From Apium graveolens (lineage: Eukaryota; Streptophyta; Magnoliopsida; Apiales; Apiaceae), in contig NC_133647.1 of the NCBI RefSeq assembly GCF_009905375.1, forward strand, positions 6,581,144 to 6,645,143: a stretch of DNA of 64,000 bases, given 5' to 3'. The position numbers and the translations under genes were made by a program. Below are positions 34,657 through 48,080 of the stretch, piece by piece. A model generated the notes under the pieces. It saw only the letters and a list, made by a program, of their open reading frames with translations. It did not search any database and was not told the origin of the DNA. Every line of letters begins with the position of its first letter. Position 1 is the stretch's first letter.

Positions 34657-37600
34657 TGTGCGCGCGTGTGTGTAATATCGGGGAAACTTATGTGAATATT
34701 TTATGATAAAATAAATAAATATTATGTGTTTATATGAATTTAAAATGATTATTGTCATGTTATGATATGTTATAATTGTTATCTATGGCTCCGCGAGGAT
34801 GAGAAAATTTTTCGATTAATTGTTACGTGTTTAAAATGCATTTATATTAATTGATACGTAATCTGGACCCGTGTTTATTTGCATTTTTATTGAGGTACTT
34901 GTTTTATTATGTTTTGTGTACGTTTGAAAGTATTTTATGTGTTTTCGGGGTTTTCTGTTAATTTAGGTAACGTTTCAGTTTCTCAAAAAGCAACAAACCG
35001 AGACCCCACCGGGATGTCAAATCCCACAAAATTCATATTTTTATTTTTATAAAATTATACACATTTCAAATATTCAAATTTTTTGCATTTTTCTGTTATA
35101 AATAATTTTTGGGGAATTTTGACATGAATTTTTTTATTTATTGGATTTAAAAATTATTCCCCATAATTATTATTTTTCGGCCTAATTATTTTAATTATAG
35201 GAATAAAACACCCTTAATTGATTTTGGATGTATAATTTCCTGATTAATATAAATAGATGGAATCTTGTTTTATTTTATATATTTTTCATATAATTACAAA
35301 ATATTAGAAAAATCAGATACGGTGATTTTGGGGGTGACAATTCGTTCTTGAACTTCATCTTGCGATTCCGGAAGATTGAATCAACCGTTTTTGACGTTCT
35401 ACATATCAAATTGAAACTCTCATCGAGCCCGTTCTTTTGATACTAGATTCATCAACTAAGGTTGAGTATTTCTCAAAAAACAATTTTGTTCATTTTGGAC
35501 GAATTTGAGTTCAGTGTTTCTAATAATTTTTGGTTGTTGTTAATGTCATAGGTAGCTTTAACACGATGATTGTAGTCAATATGTGCTATTAAATCATGTG
35601 TTGTAGTTCGGGATTGTTTAAGTAGAGTTTTTAGTTTTGTTAGTTTTATTTTATTTTGATTTTCTGATTTGTATGATAATTGTTGAATAATTATGATGAT
35701 AGGGATACCTTTTACATGTTTTTAGCTTCGTGTTGATATATAAGTTGCAAGATTTGGTGGAGTTTTGAGTAATTTCGAGTTTTGGACGGAGTTATTCATC
35801 AGAGTTCTTGTGATTTGGCCGGAATCATTGTTGTTTTCGTTGTTTGTTGTTGCTGTGTTATTCGAATTGTTGGGTTAAATTGTGACATGAATATGTCGAA
35901 ACCCATTCGAAAACGTGATGTTTTGAGTACTTGAGAGCTTCGCCGGAGGGTTGCCGGATTCCGGTCAAGTCGCCGGAGAAGATGATCGGAATCTGGGCAC
36001 CATTGTTATGTTCTTCAAGCATTCGTGCTTAAGAACAGTGTTTGATCTGAATTTTTGACTTGGTCAAAATTGAAAAGCGTTTCTTGTGATTTATTTTTAA
36101 AAATAAATCAAAAATATCATTTAATTCCAAAAATTATTTTAAATTCCTAAAAAAATATTTTCTTTTATTATTTTCAAAAATCTGAAATTTTATTCATTTA
36201 TTTTTTATTTAAATTGATTATTTATTTTGATAATAAATCAGTTTATTTAGATAATTTGTATTAATTTTATTTTAATTCCAAAAATTAAGGAAAAGTCATT
36301 TTTTATTCTGATTTTTCCTAAATAATTATTTAAAAATTATTTTAAGCTTTTAAAAATATATTTAAGTATTTAAAAATTAATTAATATCATTATTGATTGA
36401 TTTATTCTTATTTTATTCATAATAAATAAATCGTTCGTCCGTTTAATACGAAACGAACGCGTCTAGACTCAGAAAAATATTCCACTTTCAACAAAATACT
36501 TTCGAGACCTAATTTCTTTTATATTGAAAGGTCATTTGATTCGCGAGTCAGCCTGAGTCGGTATCCAATTCTAAAAGCACTGAGTCCTATCTTTTGACGA
36601 CCTGACTTATATGTTACATGAATTATGTGATTACATGTTGTATGAATAACATGATTACGTGTTATATGATATGCATGCTATCTGTTTATAGTTTTAAAAT
36701 ACCATGATTAGTTATAAACGATTGGGTAGATGTAAGGACGTATAGCTACGTTGATTGAGTTTGATTCTGTTAATTGGGATAGTCTTTTTATTTATAGAAA
36801 CAAGTAGCAAGGAGCGTAGTCAACTTTTAGACGGAGTTGATAACCAGCAGTTAGAAGCCGAGATTATAGTGAAAAGTTATTGAGCAAACCAGGAAAGTTT
36901 TCTATACTATTCTAATTTCAGAATAGTTTATCATTCTACTTATCAGATTGTTAATTATATCATGCAAGGATTCTCGAACCTCCTTGTGTTATATTTCAAG
37001 TACTGTTTTCCTATTCTAAGTTCAGAATAGTTAAATGTTTTCACATTTCACTGCTCATCACCCTATACAGTGGAACTTTGTGATGAGAATAGCGAATAAC
37101 AATTTGTTCAAGTTATTTCGCCATCAGTTGTTGCGATTACTCCGGACCATGTGAAATGGGGAGTTAAATGGATAAGGATGTCATTGATACAATTCCTTTA
37201 ATCAAAATTGTTTTGTGAATTGGTTATTGGTTAGCATAAGAGGTCGAGGCACCGGTCCGGCGTGAGCTATTATACGAAAGTGTAATATCTTACAAGGCGG
37301 GTATATGCCTTTTTTTGGAAATCCTATAGGTACGGTATGACTGCGGGATACCGATACTTATATTTACGATATGGGTGGGGGATACCGGTGTTATTTCATG
37401 ACTGATCATCAGGAACAGCATAGTGCATAATTGTCTTTTGTTAAAAATGTCACTTTAATATTAAAGCTTATATCAGCTTCTGGTTTTACTCAGATGTTGC
37501 TGTTGTTCAACTATAAGCTATATACTGATTGCTGACCATTTTTCCGCTCATACTTATTTATTCCTCTGATTCTTTCAGCTAAGCCAGAGCAGGCTTGAGT

Positions 37601-37901
37601 TCCAGGTTTCACCAAAAGTTGTGTACTTTTAAATAGTTTGGTGTGTTTTCCATGTAGACTGTTTTGGGACGTTTGACTAGTCTAGAGGTTTGTAATAAAA
37701 TCTAAGCAGTTTGTAAAACTAAATAGACTTGTGGGTTGTAATAATAGTTGTTTTGTATTAGTGCTTGTTTCATACTATAATCTTTGATTGATCCAGTTGC
37801 ATGCAAGGGGTCATATTTATTATTTTATTCCGTTATGTCTATCATGTTATGGCTTATCGGTCAGCGACTCCCAAATCTAGACCCCGAATTTGGAGGGCGT
37901 C

Positions 37902-37904
<3 letters not shown>
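34657..37904 (+). mobile_element. Probable solo LTR of a Ty3/gypsy (Tekay/Del-like) element, 3.2 kb
   Basis: The block starts TGTGCGCGCG within an AT microsatellite and ends GGAGGGCGTCACA, with ATATA on both sides. There is no coding region. The end (CCCCGAATTTGGAGGGCGTCACA) and the stretch GGGACGTTTGACTAGTCTAG with TAATAAAATCTAAGCAG are typical of very long LTRs of plant Tekay/Del chromoviruses. A TTCTTGAACTTCATCTTGCG leader-like stretch lies near 35345. Because the flanks are AT repeats, the target duplication is weak evidence and the exact start is uncertain. It could also be a non-autonomous element. Confidence 0.6.

Positions 37905-37960
<56 letters not shown>
37905..37960. repeat. (AT)n microsatellite
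   Basis: About 28 AT dinucleotides. A shorter AT run lies on the other side of the solo LTR (34634-34656), consistent with insertion into one microsatellite. Confidence 0.95.
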
Positions 37961-37963
<3 letters not shown>

Positions 37964-38951
37964 ACGCCATAGTTTTAGCTAGATTGTTTCTATGAGGCTG
38001 TGATTGTTGTGTGATATAATGTAGTTTTTCTAGTTAACGTGACAAGGTATTTCACCTATTACGAGGTGGTTGTGGTTGTATGTAGATATTGCATTAGTGG
38101 CAAGTATAAAACATGTATGTTGCATATTTAAGTATTAAATAAAGAAGGAAATCCATATATTTATTAATTTCATTTTATTATTTTTTTAGGTTTCGGTGTA
38201 AATGAAATATTCTAGGAAAGTATGTATTGTTGAAGCACTTGCTGCTCCAAGCATCCACCACCAGGGATATGAAATTATGAAGCTAGATCAAATAATTATA
38301 ATCCATATTTTACTGATGTATTTCATGCTATAGCTACAAGAAAAAGTACGCACTCTGGCAAATAACTTTCTAGAGGAGGTTAAAAAAAAATTGCTTCCCC
38401 CGTCAAGGAAAAAAGTATATGTATGATGATTTAATTCAGGTCTAGAGAAGGATAAAGGTTCGTTTTCAGAAAAAAAGAATTGTGAGCTACACTTGTTCAC
38501 CGTAAAAGGAACGATTTTTTGTGAAAAATTAGTTGTTACTACCTAATTTTATTATGAATTTGTACGAGACAAGATGACTTTATTAGCTTTACTCTTATAT
38601 TTTATGTATTGTTTGCTATTTTATGATATTTGGAATCTATTTGAATTACGTGGATGTTATATGAGTTGTTATCATAGATATTGTTGTAACATGGGTTGCG
38701 CATTTTCTATTTTATAATTATTCTTTTAGGAATATTGAAAGTGATACTGATCATTAAAAAAATATATTATAGTTGACAAATATGTGTGTTCTAGGTAAGT
38801 AATGATCCATAAACATAAGTACAGTTAGCGAGGCAACGATGAACAATGATACAATACCTCAGCCCATGGCCTTCTTCACATGGGACTTACCATAAAAAGT
38901 TTCATTTATTGGTTCATTGTCGTAAGCCCCTTCTATTTCTCATTTTGCACT
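37961..38951. other. No gene recognised
   Basis: AT-rich spacer. Short ORFs on both strands have no family features. Confidence 0.5.
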
Positions 38952-40146
38952 CTTTTTTTTTTGTTGCTAAATTGCGATTTTATAAAGAAAAAAGAGAAGA
39001 ATATACAAGGGATTCACCCTATGATCTATGACAGGCCATAGAAAAGACTATCTATAATAAATCTCTGGGAGAGATTGGAGATAGAAAGTAACAAAAACAA
39101 CCTAACAGCAGCAATTACAAGCGGACAAAATTGTCTAAATCAGGCCTATTACGGGTAACAAAACTATACCAACCAGAAGCACTAAGTCTAGTTTTGACAT
39201 CAAGGACAATCCCTTGCAGGAGCTTTGATGGACCAAAGATACCCTTATCATGCACCCTTGCATTCCTTTCCCTCCAAATATGATAGCAATAAACCTGTGC
39301 ATACCAGAGAGCAATGGTTCCTTTCTTCTTATCCTTCAGCTCAGTTAAGCTAACCAGGAATTCAACCCAAGAATGATAAGAAACCGGGATGTCAAAAAGC
39401 CTAACTATTTGTATCAAGATCCACTTACTGTACGTACAGTGAAGAAACAAGTGACTAGTAGTCTCTCTACCCAGGATACAGAAAAAGCACTGTTGAGTAC
39501 TAGAAAGACCAAATCTGTGCAGTCGAGCCAAAGTACTGATCCGATTTAGACCAGTGAGCCACTGGTGATGAGCATATTTGTTAACCTGAAGTCTATGCCA
39601 TACAACTTTGTGCCAAGGGACCAAATGACCTGTGTTTCGAATGGAGGACCAGATATGCCATGTTTTTATTTTAGAAGCATCCAAACCATCCCATAAAATA
39701 TGATCACGACCACTCGAATGAATAGGAGGAAGATTATGATCCTCAAGCCAGCTGGTGAGTAAAAAGTCTGTATGGTGAATTCTGCTATTAGGCCTCGGTA
39801 AAGACCAAATTCCTGAATTGATGACACAAGCGACTGTTGCATTAGCAGAGAGAAAGCATTGGCTAATGATAGGAGCAGTAACTGAGTTTGCAAGACAATA
39901 AGAGTTTCAACACGGTTCAAACCAAAGAGAAATCGAGGTTCCACTAACAATATGGTAAGTGATGAACTGTAAAGCCATAACTGGAAGTTTAAGAACTTGC
40001 CTCCAGATCCACGAGCAGTCAGTGGGAATATCCATAATCCAGAAATTCCTATGCTTCAACACTGTCTTGTTCACCCAAGAAGCCCACAAAGAACCAGAGT
40101 TAGTAACAATTCTGATCAAGTGGTGAATCAAACTCAATATTTTCCT
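38952..40146 (-). mobile_element. LINE (L1-type) fragment, 5'-truncated
   Basis: The minus strand encodes the C-terminal zinc-binding region of plant LINE reverse transcriptases (zf-RVT). Blocks from 40137 are SWIWRQVLKLPVMALQFITY and HIVSGTSISLWFEPC, then in another frame DHILWDGLDASKIKTWHIWS, and from 39684 WHKVVWHRLQVNKYAHHQWL, RFGLSSTQQCFFC, ETTSHLFLHCTYS (C-X2-C and H-X4-C spacing) and CYHIWRERNARVHD, ending near 39115. A 3' untranslated part leads to a poly-A, seen as a T run at about 38952-38962 on the plus strand. Endonuclease and most of RT are missing, as expected of incomplete reverse transcription. Frameshifts occur near 39690 and 39910. Confidence 0.88.
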
Positions 40147-43100
40147 TGGAGATCACTCTCCAAAATAAATATTTGAATTACTACAAACCTCGTTACTTAC
40201 GTTTTCGCAACTCCGATAATTTTAATAAAAGCACAAACAGAAAGTTTAACCAAGTCCTCGAAAGATTCGTACGATGCGTGATGATTGAACGCGATCCAAA
40301 CCCTAATTTCTGCAAGGCGCATCTCAGAATTTTAGATGCTTTTGTTCCCAAATTACACTTATACTCAGAGACTAGAATATTCTGATCGACGGTTGATTTG
40401 ATTGATGTACCGCCACCCTCCGATTTTGGTAAGTCAGAAAAGAAACAATGGTTTGATTGATGCACTGCCACTCTTTAATTTTGGTCATCCAGAAAAGAGA
40501 CAGATATTCCTCAACCATAATTATCCAAAATGCCAAGCAGGGGTTTGATGATATTGATGAATATAACAGAATTTTGTAATTCATCCATTCAAACCCTGTT
40601 AAATTAGAACAAATACTAAAAATAACCGCCATAAAATCCTGTGTAGTCTTGTAATGTCATAATCTTGTTAAACAACATCAATTCATGATAATCTCCAAAT
40701 CTTGTCCACTTAATCCTCCACCAATTGTCTTTTTTAATTAAAAAAAGTCGTCGCGTCGTGGCAACTGTGTGCAACTGTTTGTCATGGATCATTTTCATAA
40801 TTATTTCCATAATATACGTTTTTGTTGCCTTTGAATTAACCACACTACGGTATAATATATTCATACGGATAAATTACCTTTTTAGGGTACACTCCGTATT
40901 AAAGTATTATTTCCCGGTCAGGGCATTCGTTTTTTGTTATAATCTAGAAACTTCTCTATTACCATCACCTCACATTCACCTCATAGAGAACACAATGAGC
41001 AAATATCATAGCCTTGTTTTTCGACATTATCACTGACACAATTTAATAGCACAAGAAAAATTGTAGATGTGTTCCAATCAATAGGCTTAGAATCTTAAAA
41101 AAGAAGTGCATTATGGTTTATACAAAAGGGGAAAATGTAACACATTTCAGATGCGGGGTTAGGATAGTATAGATGAGAATTTAAAACATGAAATGGTTGT
41201 GTGTGAACACTAAAAGAAAGAAAAAGCCATCCCCATTATGTAATGGAGGATAAAACGGTAATTTCTATTTCCTATGATACTATAATTAATATTTTATTTT
41301 AAGGGTGGACGGTTCGATTCAACGTCAACAAAATCTTATATTATGAAAATGGGCCCTCCAAACTGTTTTCGAGGGTCATGGGTCCTTAAAAAAATATTAT
41401 ATCTTGTACTCACACCTGAAAGGGAATTTTTTAAATTACCTTGTTTTTGAAAGTTATTTTCAAAAATAGTCAGAGGTTGCAGAAAAATAGTCAGAGGTTG
41501 CAGATATTGCACAAAGTAGCATATGTTGCATATGTTTACAAAATAAATATTTGCCGTTTGGATATTTTTTTAAAAAAATCTATAATATAAATTATACAAT
41601 ATTGCAATCTTCTTTCTTATTAATATAAGTTATCTTTTAGTTAAAAAATATTAAATTTTCATAAACATGGAAAAATACCAATTAAATTTTTTCTTGTAGT
41701 GACATTAATACATAAAAAACATTATATATTCGAGTCTAAATAAAATATATAGATAATTAACTAATACACATCCAAAAGTTTCGTGTGTCATTCATTATAT
41801 TTTTAATTTTAATAAAATATATAAAAAATCATTCACGTTATAATTTTGTGGCATATAACTTGAGTAATATCAATAACATCAAAAGTAAGGTAACTAATTT
41901 ACTCAACAGGTAAAATTGTGAATTAAAAAAAATTAAAGGTAGGTATCTCTTTACTAATAAATAATATTAATGTCAATTTAGTAGAAGAAAATTATATTAA
42001 AAATTGAGAAAATATTAATAACTAATATTTGATTTAAAAAAATAGATGTCAAATGCAACTTAGTTATTTAAAACTCATTTTTCCAAAATCTACAATTTTT
42101 ACTTTTACTAACTTTTGTAAAGGTCATTTAGTTGATAAATGCCTACTATTTTGGGCTTAAGTTGGAAAAACATAATAGTTTAAAAATATGTAATAACTTT
42201 GGGCCTGCTTGTATATGGTTGTACGCTCCATAATAGAGAACATTTTAGATACTTAAATTTTTCATTATATAAGTTCAACCTAACAGTAAAGAGGAGCAAG
42301 AGGTTTATTTACAATTATTAACACAAATACATCTTCTTTTAGTTTTTGTTCTCATTTCTCAAAAAAACAAAAATAATTTTCACAAGATCCCTTTTCTCAA
42401 CAAAATAGTTTCATTTTCACCAAAAAGAAATTTGTAGAGCAAAGAGCGGGCTTATACAAATTCATTAACATTCATACATGTATTTATATATATTTAGCAT
42501 ATTCGGTAATAGTCTGTATCAGGATTAGTTGTTTTGAGTAGAAAACAAATCCCATGCTTTATAGAACATTTTTTGCTGGATTAAGGTAAGTTCTCTTAAT
42601 CCATGTTTCCTTGCTATATTTTTAATTTATTTTACCATGTTTTCCTCTAATAATTATAATAGATCTTGTAGATTACAATTAATATTAAGGATTTGATTGA
42701 TATTAAAGAAATATTCAGTAGAAATGATTAATTTAGGATTGAGTATATACAAATTGACACTTGTTATTCATGTATATAAGTAGATATATTTTTATATTTA
42801 TATTAATTTTCACATTTAATAATTTTATGTCCATAAAATATTTACAGGAAATAATGAAGAAAATGCTCCACAAATATGAAAGCAGATGATGAAAATCATG
42901 GTACTTTAACAATATTAGAAATGAATCTTCATTATATAATGTCTATTTGGACTTTATAACGTTTTGGAATTTTTAAATTTTTTTAATATTATTCTTGCTT
43001 TAGAGAGACTTGGGCAAACTCGAGTGTCAATTGCAAAGATGATGGCTGTGGCATGGGCTGAGTCATCACCTGTACATGATTTGGAGCCAGGGCGGTGCTA

Positions 43101-43590
43101 GTGGGGAATTGATGGAAAAGAAGGTCCTTCAGCTTGTAGATGGTACAAATCCTGCAAGTACACTACCACCACAGGAAGTGGTGGATGAAGTTTCTGATAA
43201 AACTCAGGTGGTCCACCAAGTACTGCTGAGGAGCCATTCATCATTGTAGGAATATAAGTATAAAGGGAAAATTAATTGAAACATTGTTAAACTATTAGCC
43301 TTTTAATTCAAACGTTGCTAAATAGGTCCCTGAATTATTATTTTTTTTTACTTTTTCCGATCCCTCGACATTTAATTTTTTTCTAATTCTCATACTTCCG
43401 TATAATGTTGACTTTATTCAAATATGAAGTGGTAAATAAAAAATAAAAAATGCTGAGTTGTATTCTTAAATGGGAGATATGCGATGAAACTCCATGAAAT
43501 TCACTAATAGACTTAAAAACGTAGAGTTTGCAAATTATGTTTAAAATCTAGTTTACAACTCACCAAACAAACTTTCAAAAGTAGTAAATA
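40147..43590. other. No recognisable gene; AT-rich spacer with an orphan CACTA-like end
   Basis: Short ORFs on both strands (40146-41036) lack family features. Near 41460-41505 AATAGTCAGAGGTTGCAG is repeated twice. At 41687-41701 the sequence TTTTTTCTTGTAGTG is a perfect inverse of the CACTA terminus of element B. 43000-43240 is less AT-rich and may be an old exon, but nothing is recognised. Confidence 0.45.
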
Positions 43591-44793
43591 TTGGACATAA
43601 TATTCAAAGACTATTATAAAATCATGAAATTTAAACTAACATATCAAGACAACATAATACAAGAATTAAAGAAGTATTTGGTTCAAGTCCCGTTGTTGGC
43701 CAAACCGGTTTTAAATGAAACCTTGTGTTTGTACTTGGCTATTTCCGAAAACGACTTGAGCGTTGTGTTGGTAATGGAGGAAGAAGCTAAATGCAGAAAC
43801 CAATCTACTATATCAGCAAGATTCTACATGGAGCTGAGTTAAACTATTCGACTATAGAAAAATTTTCCCTAGCCCTGATTATGACTTCAAGGAAATTGCA
43901 TCCTTATTCAAAGTGCATAAGATTAAAGTACTGATAAATCAGCCTTTGAAAAACATCATTCATAGTCCAAAGGCCAGTGGAAGATTAATTAATGGGCAAT
44001 AGAGTTTGGTGACTTTGACATCAACTATAGACCTTGAACAATAACTAAAGCTCAAGCATTGATCGACTTCGTGTTGAATGTGCCATCGATAACCAAGAAG
44101 TCTGGGGTAGGAAGATACTCAAGGAGATATGAATGAAAAAGAGGAAGAGAAGAAATTTGAGACCAAGGAATTTTGCGTGGTCTATTTTGATGGGGCATAA
44201 AAAATAAATTCGAGCGGAGATGGGATAGTATTTTAGAGCCCAGATGGTTTCATGATTAAATATGCCATGAAGTTGGATTTTCTTAGTATGAACAAGGAGG
44301 TAGAATCTGAAGCTCTGATAGCAGGTCTATGCCTAGATGGAACTGAGAGTTAAAAATTTGAAGTTCTATTGAGATTCAAAGTTTGTGGTGACCCAAGTTA
44401 AGGGAGAATTTGAGGTAAGGGATGAAACCATTGCTAAATATGCGAGACTTGTGAGAGCTATGATGAGTCAGTTTTCTTAATGCCATGTTGAGTACATCCC
44501 AAGGAAGGAAAATTCTAAGGCAGAAGCGTTGTCTAAGTTTGCTTTATCAGAATTAGAAGAATGTTCTGGAAGTGTGTACTTTCGTGTTTTGAAAAGACGA
44601 AGCATTGATATTAAGTTGGTCGCCCCCATTAGGCTTGGAGGTCATGGATTGATCCCATCAAAGCTCACCTTCAGACCGGGTGGCTCCCCAATGGTGTAAT
44701 GGATTCACGAAGGCTATATGTCTGAGCCTTGAGGTATTCCTTAATAGATGCGATTTTGTATAAGAGATCTTTTGTGATTCCCTATCTAAGGTG
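43591..44793 (+). pseudogene. Ty3/gypsy (Tat/Ogre-like) pol fragment with two RNase H domains
   Basis: The first RNase H shows LKKYLVQVPLLAKPVLNETL, LYLAISENDLSVVLV, ELNYSTIEKFSLALI, SRKLHPYFKVHKIKVL. It is followed, after spacer and stops, by a second, archaeal-type RNase H: VVYFDGA (44181), GDGIVF, SPDGFMIKYAMKLDFLSMNK, EVESEALIAGLCL, then EFEVRDETIAKYARLVRAMM, CHVEYIPRKENSKAEALSKF. The start of integrase (RYSLIDAILYKRSFVIPYLR) follows at 44731. Dual RNase H is a hallmark of the Tat lineage (Ogre, Retand and others). Many stops. The sequence is cut at 44793 by a CACTA end. Confidence 0.85.
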
Positions 44794-45984
44794 CACTACT
44801 AGAAAATGGTCAATAGACATCACTCTTTTAACATCAGTTAGAAAAACCACCGACGTAAAAAACACCTTTTACATCAGTTATTTTCAAAATGATATTAAAT
44901 ATATTTTTTACATATGTAATTTAAAAAAACGGTTGTCTAAATGTATTTTTTTCAAAAATAAAAAATTAATTTTCGCATTTGTTATTTTTCAACCGATGTT
45001 AAAAGACTCACTTTCTCATCCCCCCACTCTCTCGTCTTCCATCTCATTCACACAATCTCTAATTGAGTCTTTACAAGATCTAATTGAGTCTCTAAAAACT
45101 CTATTCTACTCTTTATAAGCTTTGTAGAAACATTGAATGAGTCATGTAACACAAATCAGGTCCAAATTTGTAAGTATTATTGACGTTTATTTTTAGTTTT
45201 ATTTTCGTTTATTAATTTTCTTATTTGAACAGATTTTACACAAATGAGTTTGGAGATTTTGGAAATTACAGAGCATCGCAAAATAGATTATTCTTATTTT
45301 TGGTTGATTTTTGTCGTCTCCGATAAGATCTCAAAGATTTGTATTTTTGACATGCTTTTGATTTAAACTTATCTATTAAGTTCTTGGCATGTATAGTTGT
45401 AAATTATAAATATTCTTTAGTTTGTTTCTTATTATTTAGTTTTATTGTCTTTGACGATTTTAATCCTTTTTTGTTTGTAGAACTTGAGATATTTTTTTTC
45501 ACTGGTACGAACATTTGTACCACGTCGTTGGACTCCAAGCACTGGAGCTAATATTGTGCTGAATGTGACTTTTTGCGGCACAAACGAGGTGAGTGAAGCC
45601 TTCCCTGTTTGTGGATGCCTCATAGGTTATGGGGAGGTCAATTATGAACAAGGAAGAGGATGATGATGATATACCACCTATATGCAGGTGAATTTATTGA
45701 CTTCTGTTTACAATTTTAAGGCTTCAATATTATGATTTGTCGAACATGTTTCTACAGCCTGAAAGAAATGGACACAACCAACATTCTATCCACACGACCA
45801 TCATTTGAAGAAGATAATTCCAAAAGTAGTGATGAAGGTTCGCCTAATTACCTACTGGACATTTATATTGACACCTACTTGCCAAATTTTTATATTGTTA
45901 CTTTACTGAATTTGAGCTTCTACACCTTGGCTTCAGTTATGTTATGTACCACTCTTGATTTAAAAGGTAGTCCTTTTGATTTAA
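44794..45984. mobile_element. CACTA element D: left end and unknown interior
   Basis: CACTACTAGAAAATGG starts exactly where gypsy integrase similarity stops. Subterminal motifs ACATCAGTT, ACATCGGTT-like and AACCGATGTTAAAAGA fill 44815-45008. From 45010 to 45984 several GT-AG-bounded stretches could be exons of a captured or transposase gene, but none is recognised. No matching right end is found; a copia fragment begins near 45985. Confidence 0.6.
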
Positions 45985-48080
45985 TGGTCTAAATTTTTAA
46001 AAACTTCAAATGCTTCATTTTTTTCTTTCAACAAAAAAATCCACATCTTTCGTGTATAATCATCAACTAGCAAAAGAAAGTACCGATTTCCAGCAGGCGT
46101 GCAGGGAGAGATTGGACCGCAAATGTCACCATGTATAAGCTCTAGTCATTCTTTAGATCTCTAACTGGTTTGTGGTGGAAATGCCTTCCTGGGATGCTTT
46201 GCCATCAAACACCCTTCGCATATCTTTCTTGATTGCACAATCTTTGGCATCCCGTACACCATTTCATCTCTAGACATCTGACTTAAAGCTTGGAAATTCA
46301 CATGTCCTAGTCTTGTGTGCCACAGTCGTGAGTTCTCCTCTGCTTTTATTACTAGGCACATGGGTCTGCTTTCCTCCAAACAGATTTTGTATAATCTGTT
46401 TACTGATCGTCTTACTCGCATTAACAACCTTTCTTTCTCATCATAGACTGACAGATACTCTCCTTCAATTACCACCTTGTTTTTGTCTTCTGTGAGTTTC
46501 CCCAGGCTTATTATATTATTTCATAAATTCGGAATGAAGTAAACATCCCGCAACAGCTTTTCTTCGCCATTTTTGCACATAAACGACAGTGTACCCTTTC
46601 CTTTTACATTCATGGTTGATCCATCCCCAAACCTTACTAGTCCAGTCATATTTTCGTCAAGAGTTTTGAACTTCCCTTTCTGTCCCGTCATGTGGCTTGA
46701 CGCACCGTTATCCAGATACCAGACTTGTGACTCCTTTCTATCATCTTCAACCTTTAAATCAGGTACCATTCTTTCATCATTTAACAGTACAAACTCCTGG
46801 GTTTCACACTCTGTGAGAAGGAGCGCAGGCTCATCTTCTTCCAGTTTCGAGAGGTTGACTTCCATTTGTGAGTCCCTCACATCTCTACACGGTTTGTGAC
46901 ACTCCGAGGAAAAATTTCCATAATTCTGGCAATTGAAACATCTCACCCTACTTTTATCTCTTCCCATACGATTGTCTCTTCCCCGAAATTCTGAATTTCC
47001 TCGAGCTCCCTCTTTGCTTGTCTTCTTTAACCACTCCTCACGGGTTAATAGCAGCTGAGCATTTCCTTCTTTCTTTCTCCACTCCTCCTCTGTCAACAGG
47101 AGTTGTCCTTGATTCACTTCAGTTTGACCACGAAGCCTTTCTTCATGGGCCTTTAATGAACCCACAACTTCCTCCACGGACATTACTTCCAAGTTTCAAA
47201 ATTGCTCAATAGCTGAGGCAATTTGAAGAAATTTGGAGGGAACGGCCCTAAGTAGTTTCTTTACCACATAGGCTTCCTCCATTTTCTCACCCAACGCTCT
47301 AATGTTAGTCACCAAACCATTCAGCTTCATGTAAAAATCATCCAATTGATCTCCATCTCGCATCTTCAATGATTTAAAATCACCTTTTAATGTCTGCGCC
47401 CTTGCTTTCTTGACTTTGTCAGCTCCCAAACTTACTGTTTTGATGGCATTCCAAGCTTCTTTTGTTGTGTCTTTCTCTGCTATTGACAGTAGCAACGCCT
47501 CTGGTATTCCTTGATATATGACTGCCAATGCCCGTTTATCCACCTTTTCTTCAACAGGAGCTTTTGGATCTTTAGGGTCAATCACTTCCCATACTCCGTG
47601 AGCTTTCATGAAGACTTTCATTTTCAATGCCCATGCAGCATAATTTGTTTTTGTCAGCATAGGGTAACTTAAGCCAAACGTACCTTTTTTAGGTTTGCTT
47701 GTATCACTATTTGATGAGGTCGACATTGTTTGGTTGGCTCTGATACCACGTGATGTATATGGCTGTGTGTTTAATAATTAACGCAGCAAGATAAATGAGA
47801 AAACAGAAGAGTTTACTACTTGATGTACTCTCTCTTATTAATCCAGAAGTGCAGTTACAATACATATATAGGAATGAAAGCAAAACAGAAAGCTAGAAAC
47901 CCGTACCAACGTGATAAACCAAAGACCCCTACTTCTACTCTACCACCTTATCCTTATTCCACTAATCCTACAAACTCTCAACTGGTATAAAGACTAAATC
48001 AAATCACATGTTAACAGCTATATACCTCAGCTATTAACACGTTTATTACACTTATATATGCTTGGATTAAATATCCAACA
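45985..48080 (-). mobile_element. Copia fragment: 5' LTR, gag, protease, part of integrase
   Basis: On the minus strand: LTR 48080-47751, primer site TGGTATCAGAGC (47748-47737), gag from the Met at 47726 (GTFGLSYPMLTKTNYAAWAL, VWEVIDPKDPKAP, FYMKLNGLVTNIRALGEK), a TGA near 47197 replacing Gly in AIEQFG, then 47192-46521 with LLLTREEWLKK, an intact zinc knuckle CFNCQNYGNFSSEC, and protease WYLDNGASSHMTGQ. 46475-46161 holds LWHTRLGHVNFQALSQMSRD and CEGCLMAKHPRKAFP. Integrase begins HGDICGPISPCTPAGNRYF near 46120 and stops at about 45985. RT, RNase H and 3' LTR are missing. It is a relative of the young copia element at 24211, with different LTRs. Confidence 0.9.
47751..48080 (-). repeat. LTR of the truncated copia fragment
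   Basis: 330 bp, beginning TGTTGGATATTTAATCC and ending ATACATCA on the minus strand. The neighbouring plus-strand sequence CCTAGTTGCCTAATC begins the repeated segment that is found again at 55008. Confidence 0.85.

Noticed and set aside
37784..37995. Two overlapping plus-strand ORFs with Tyr-Ile repeats
   Set aside because: They are translations of the (AT)n microsatellite and the LTR end.
40848..40856. CACTACGG as a CACTA left end pairing with 41701
   Set aside because: Only five to six bases match and no subterminal repeats follow.
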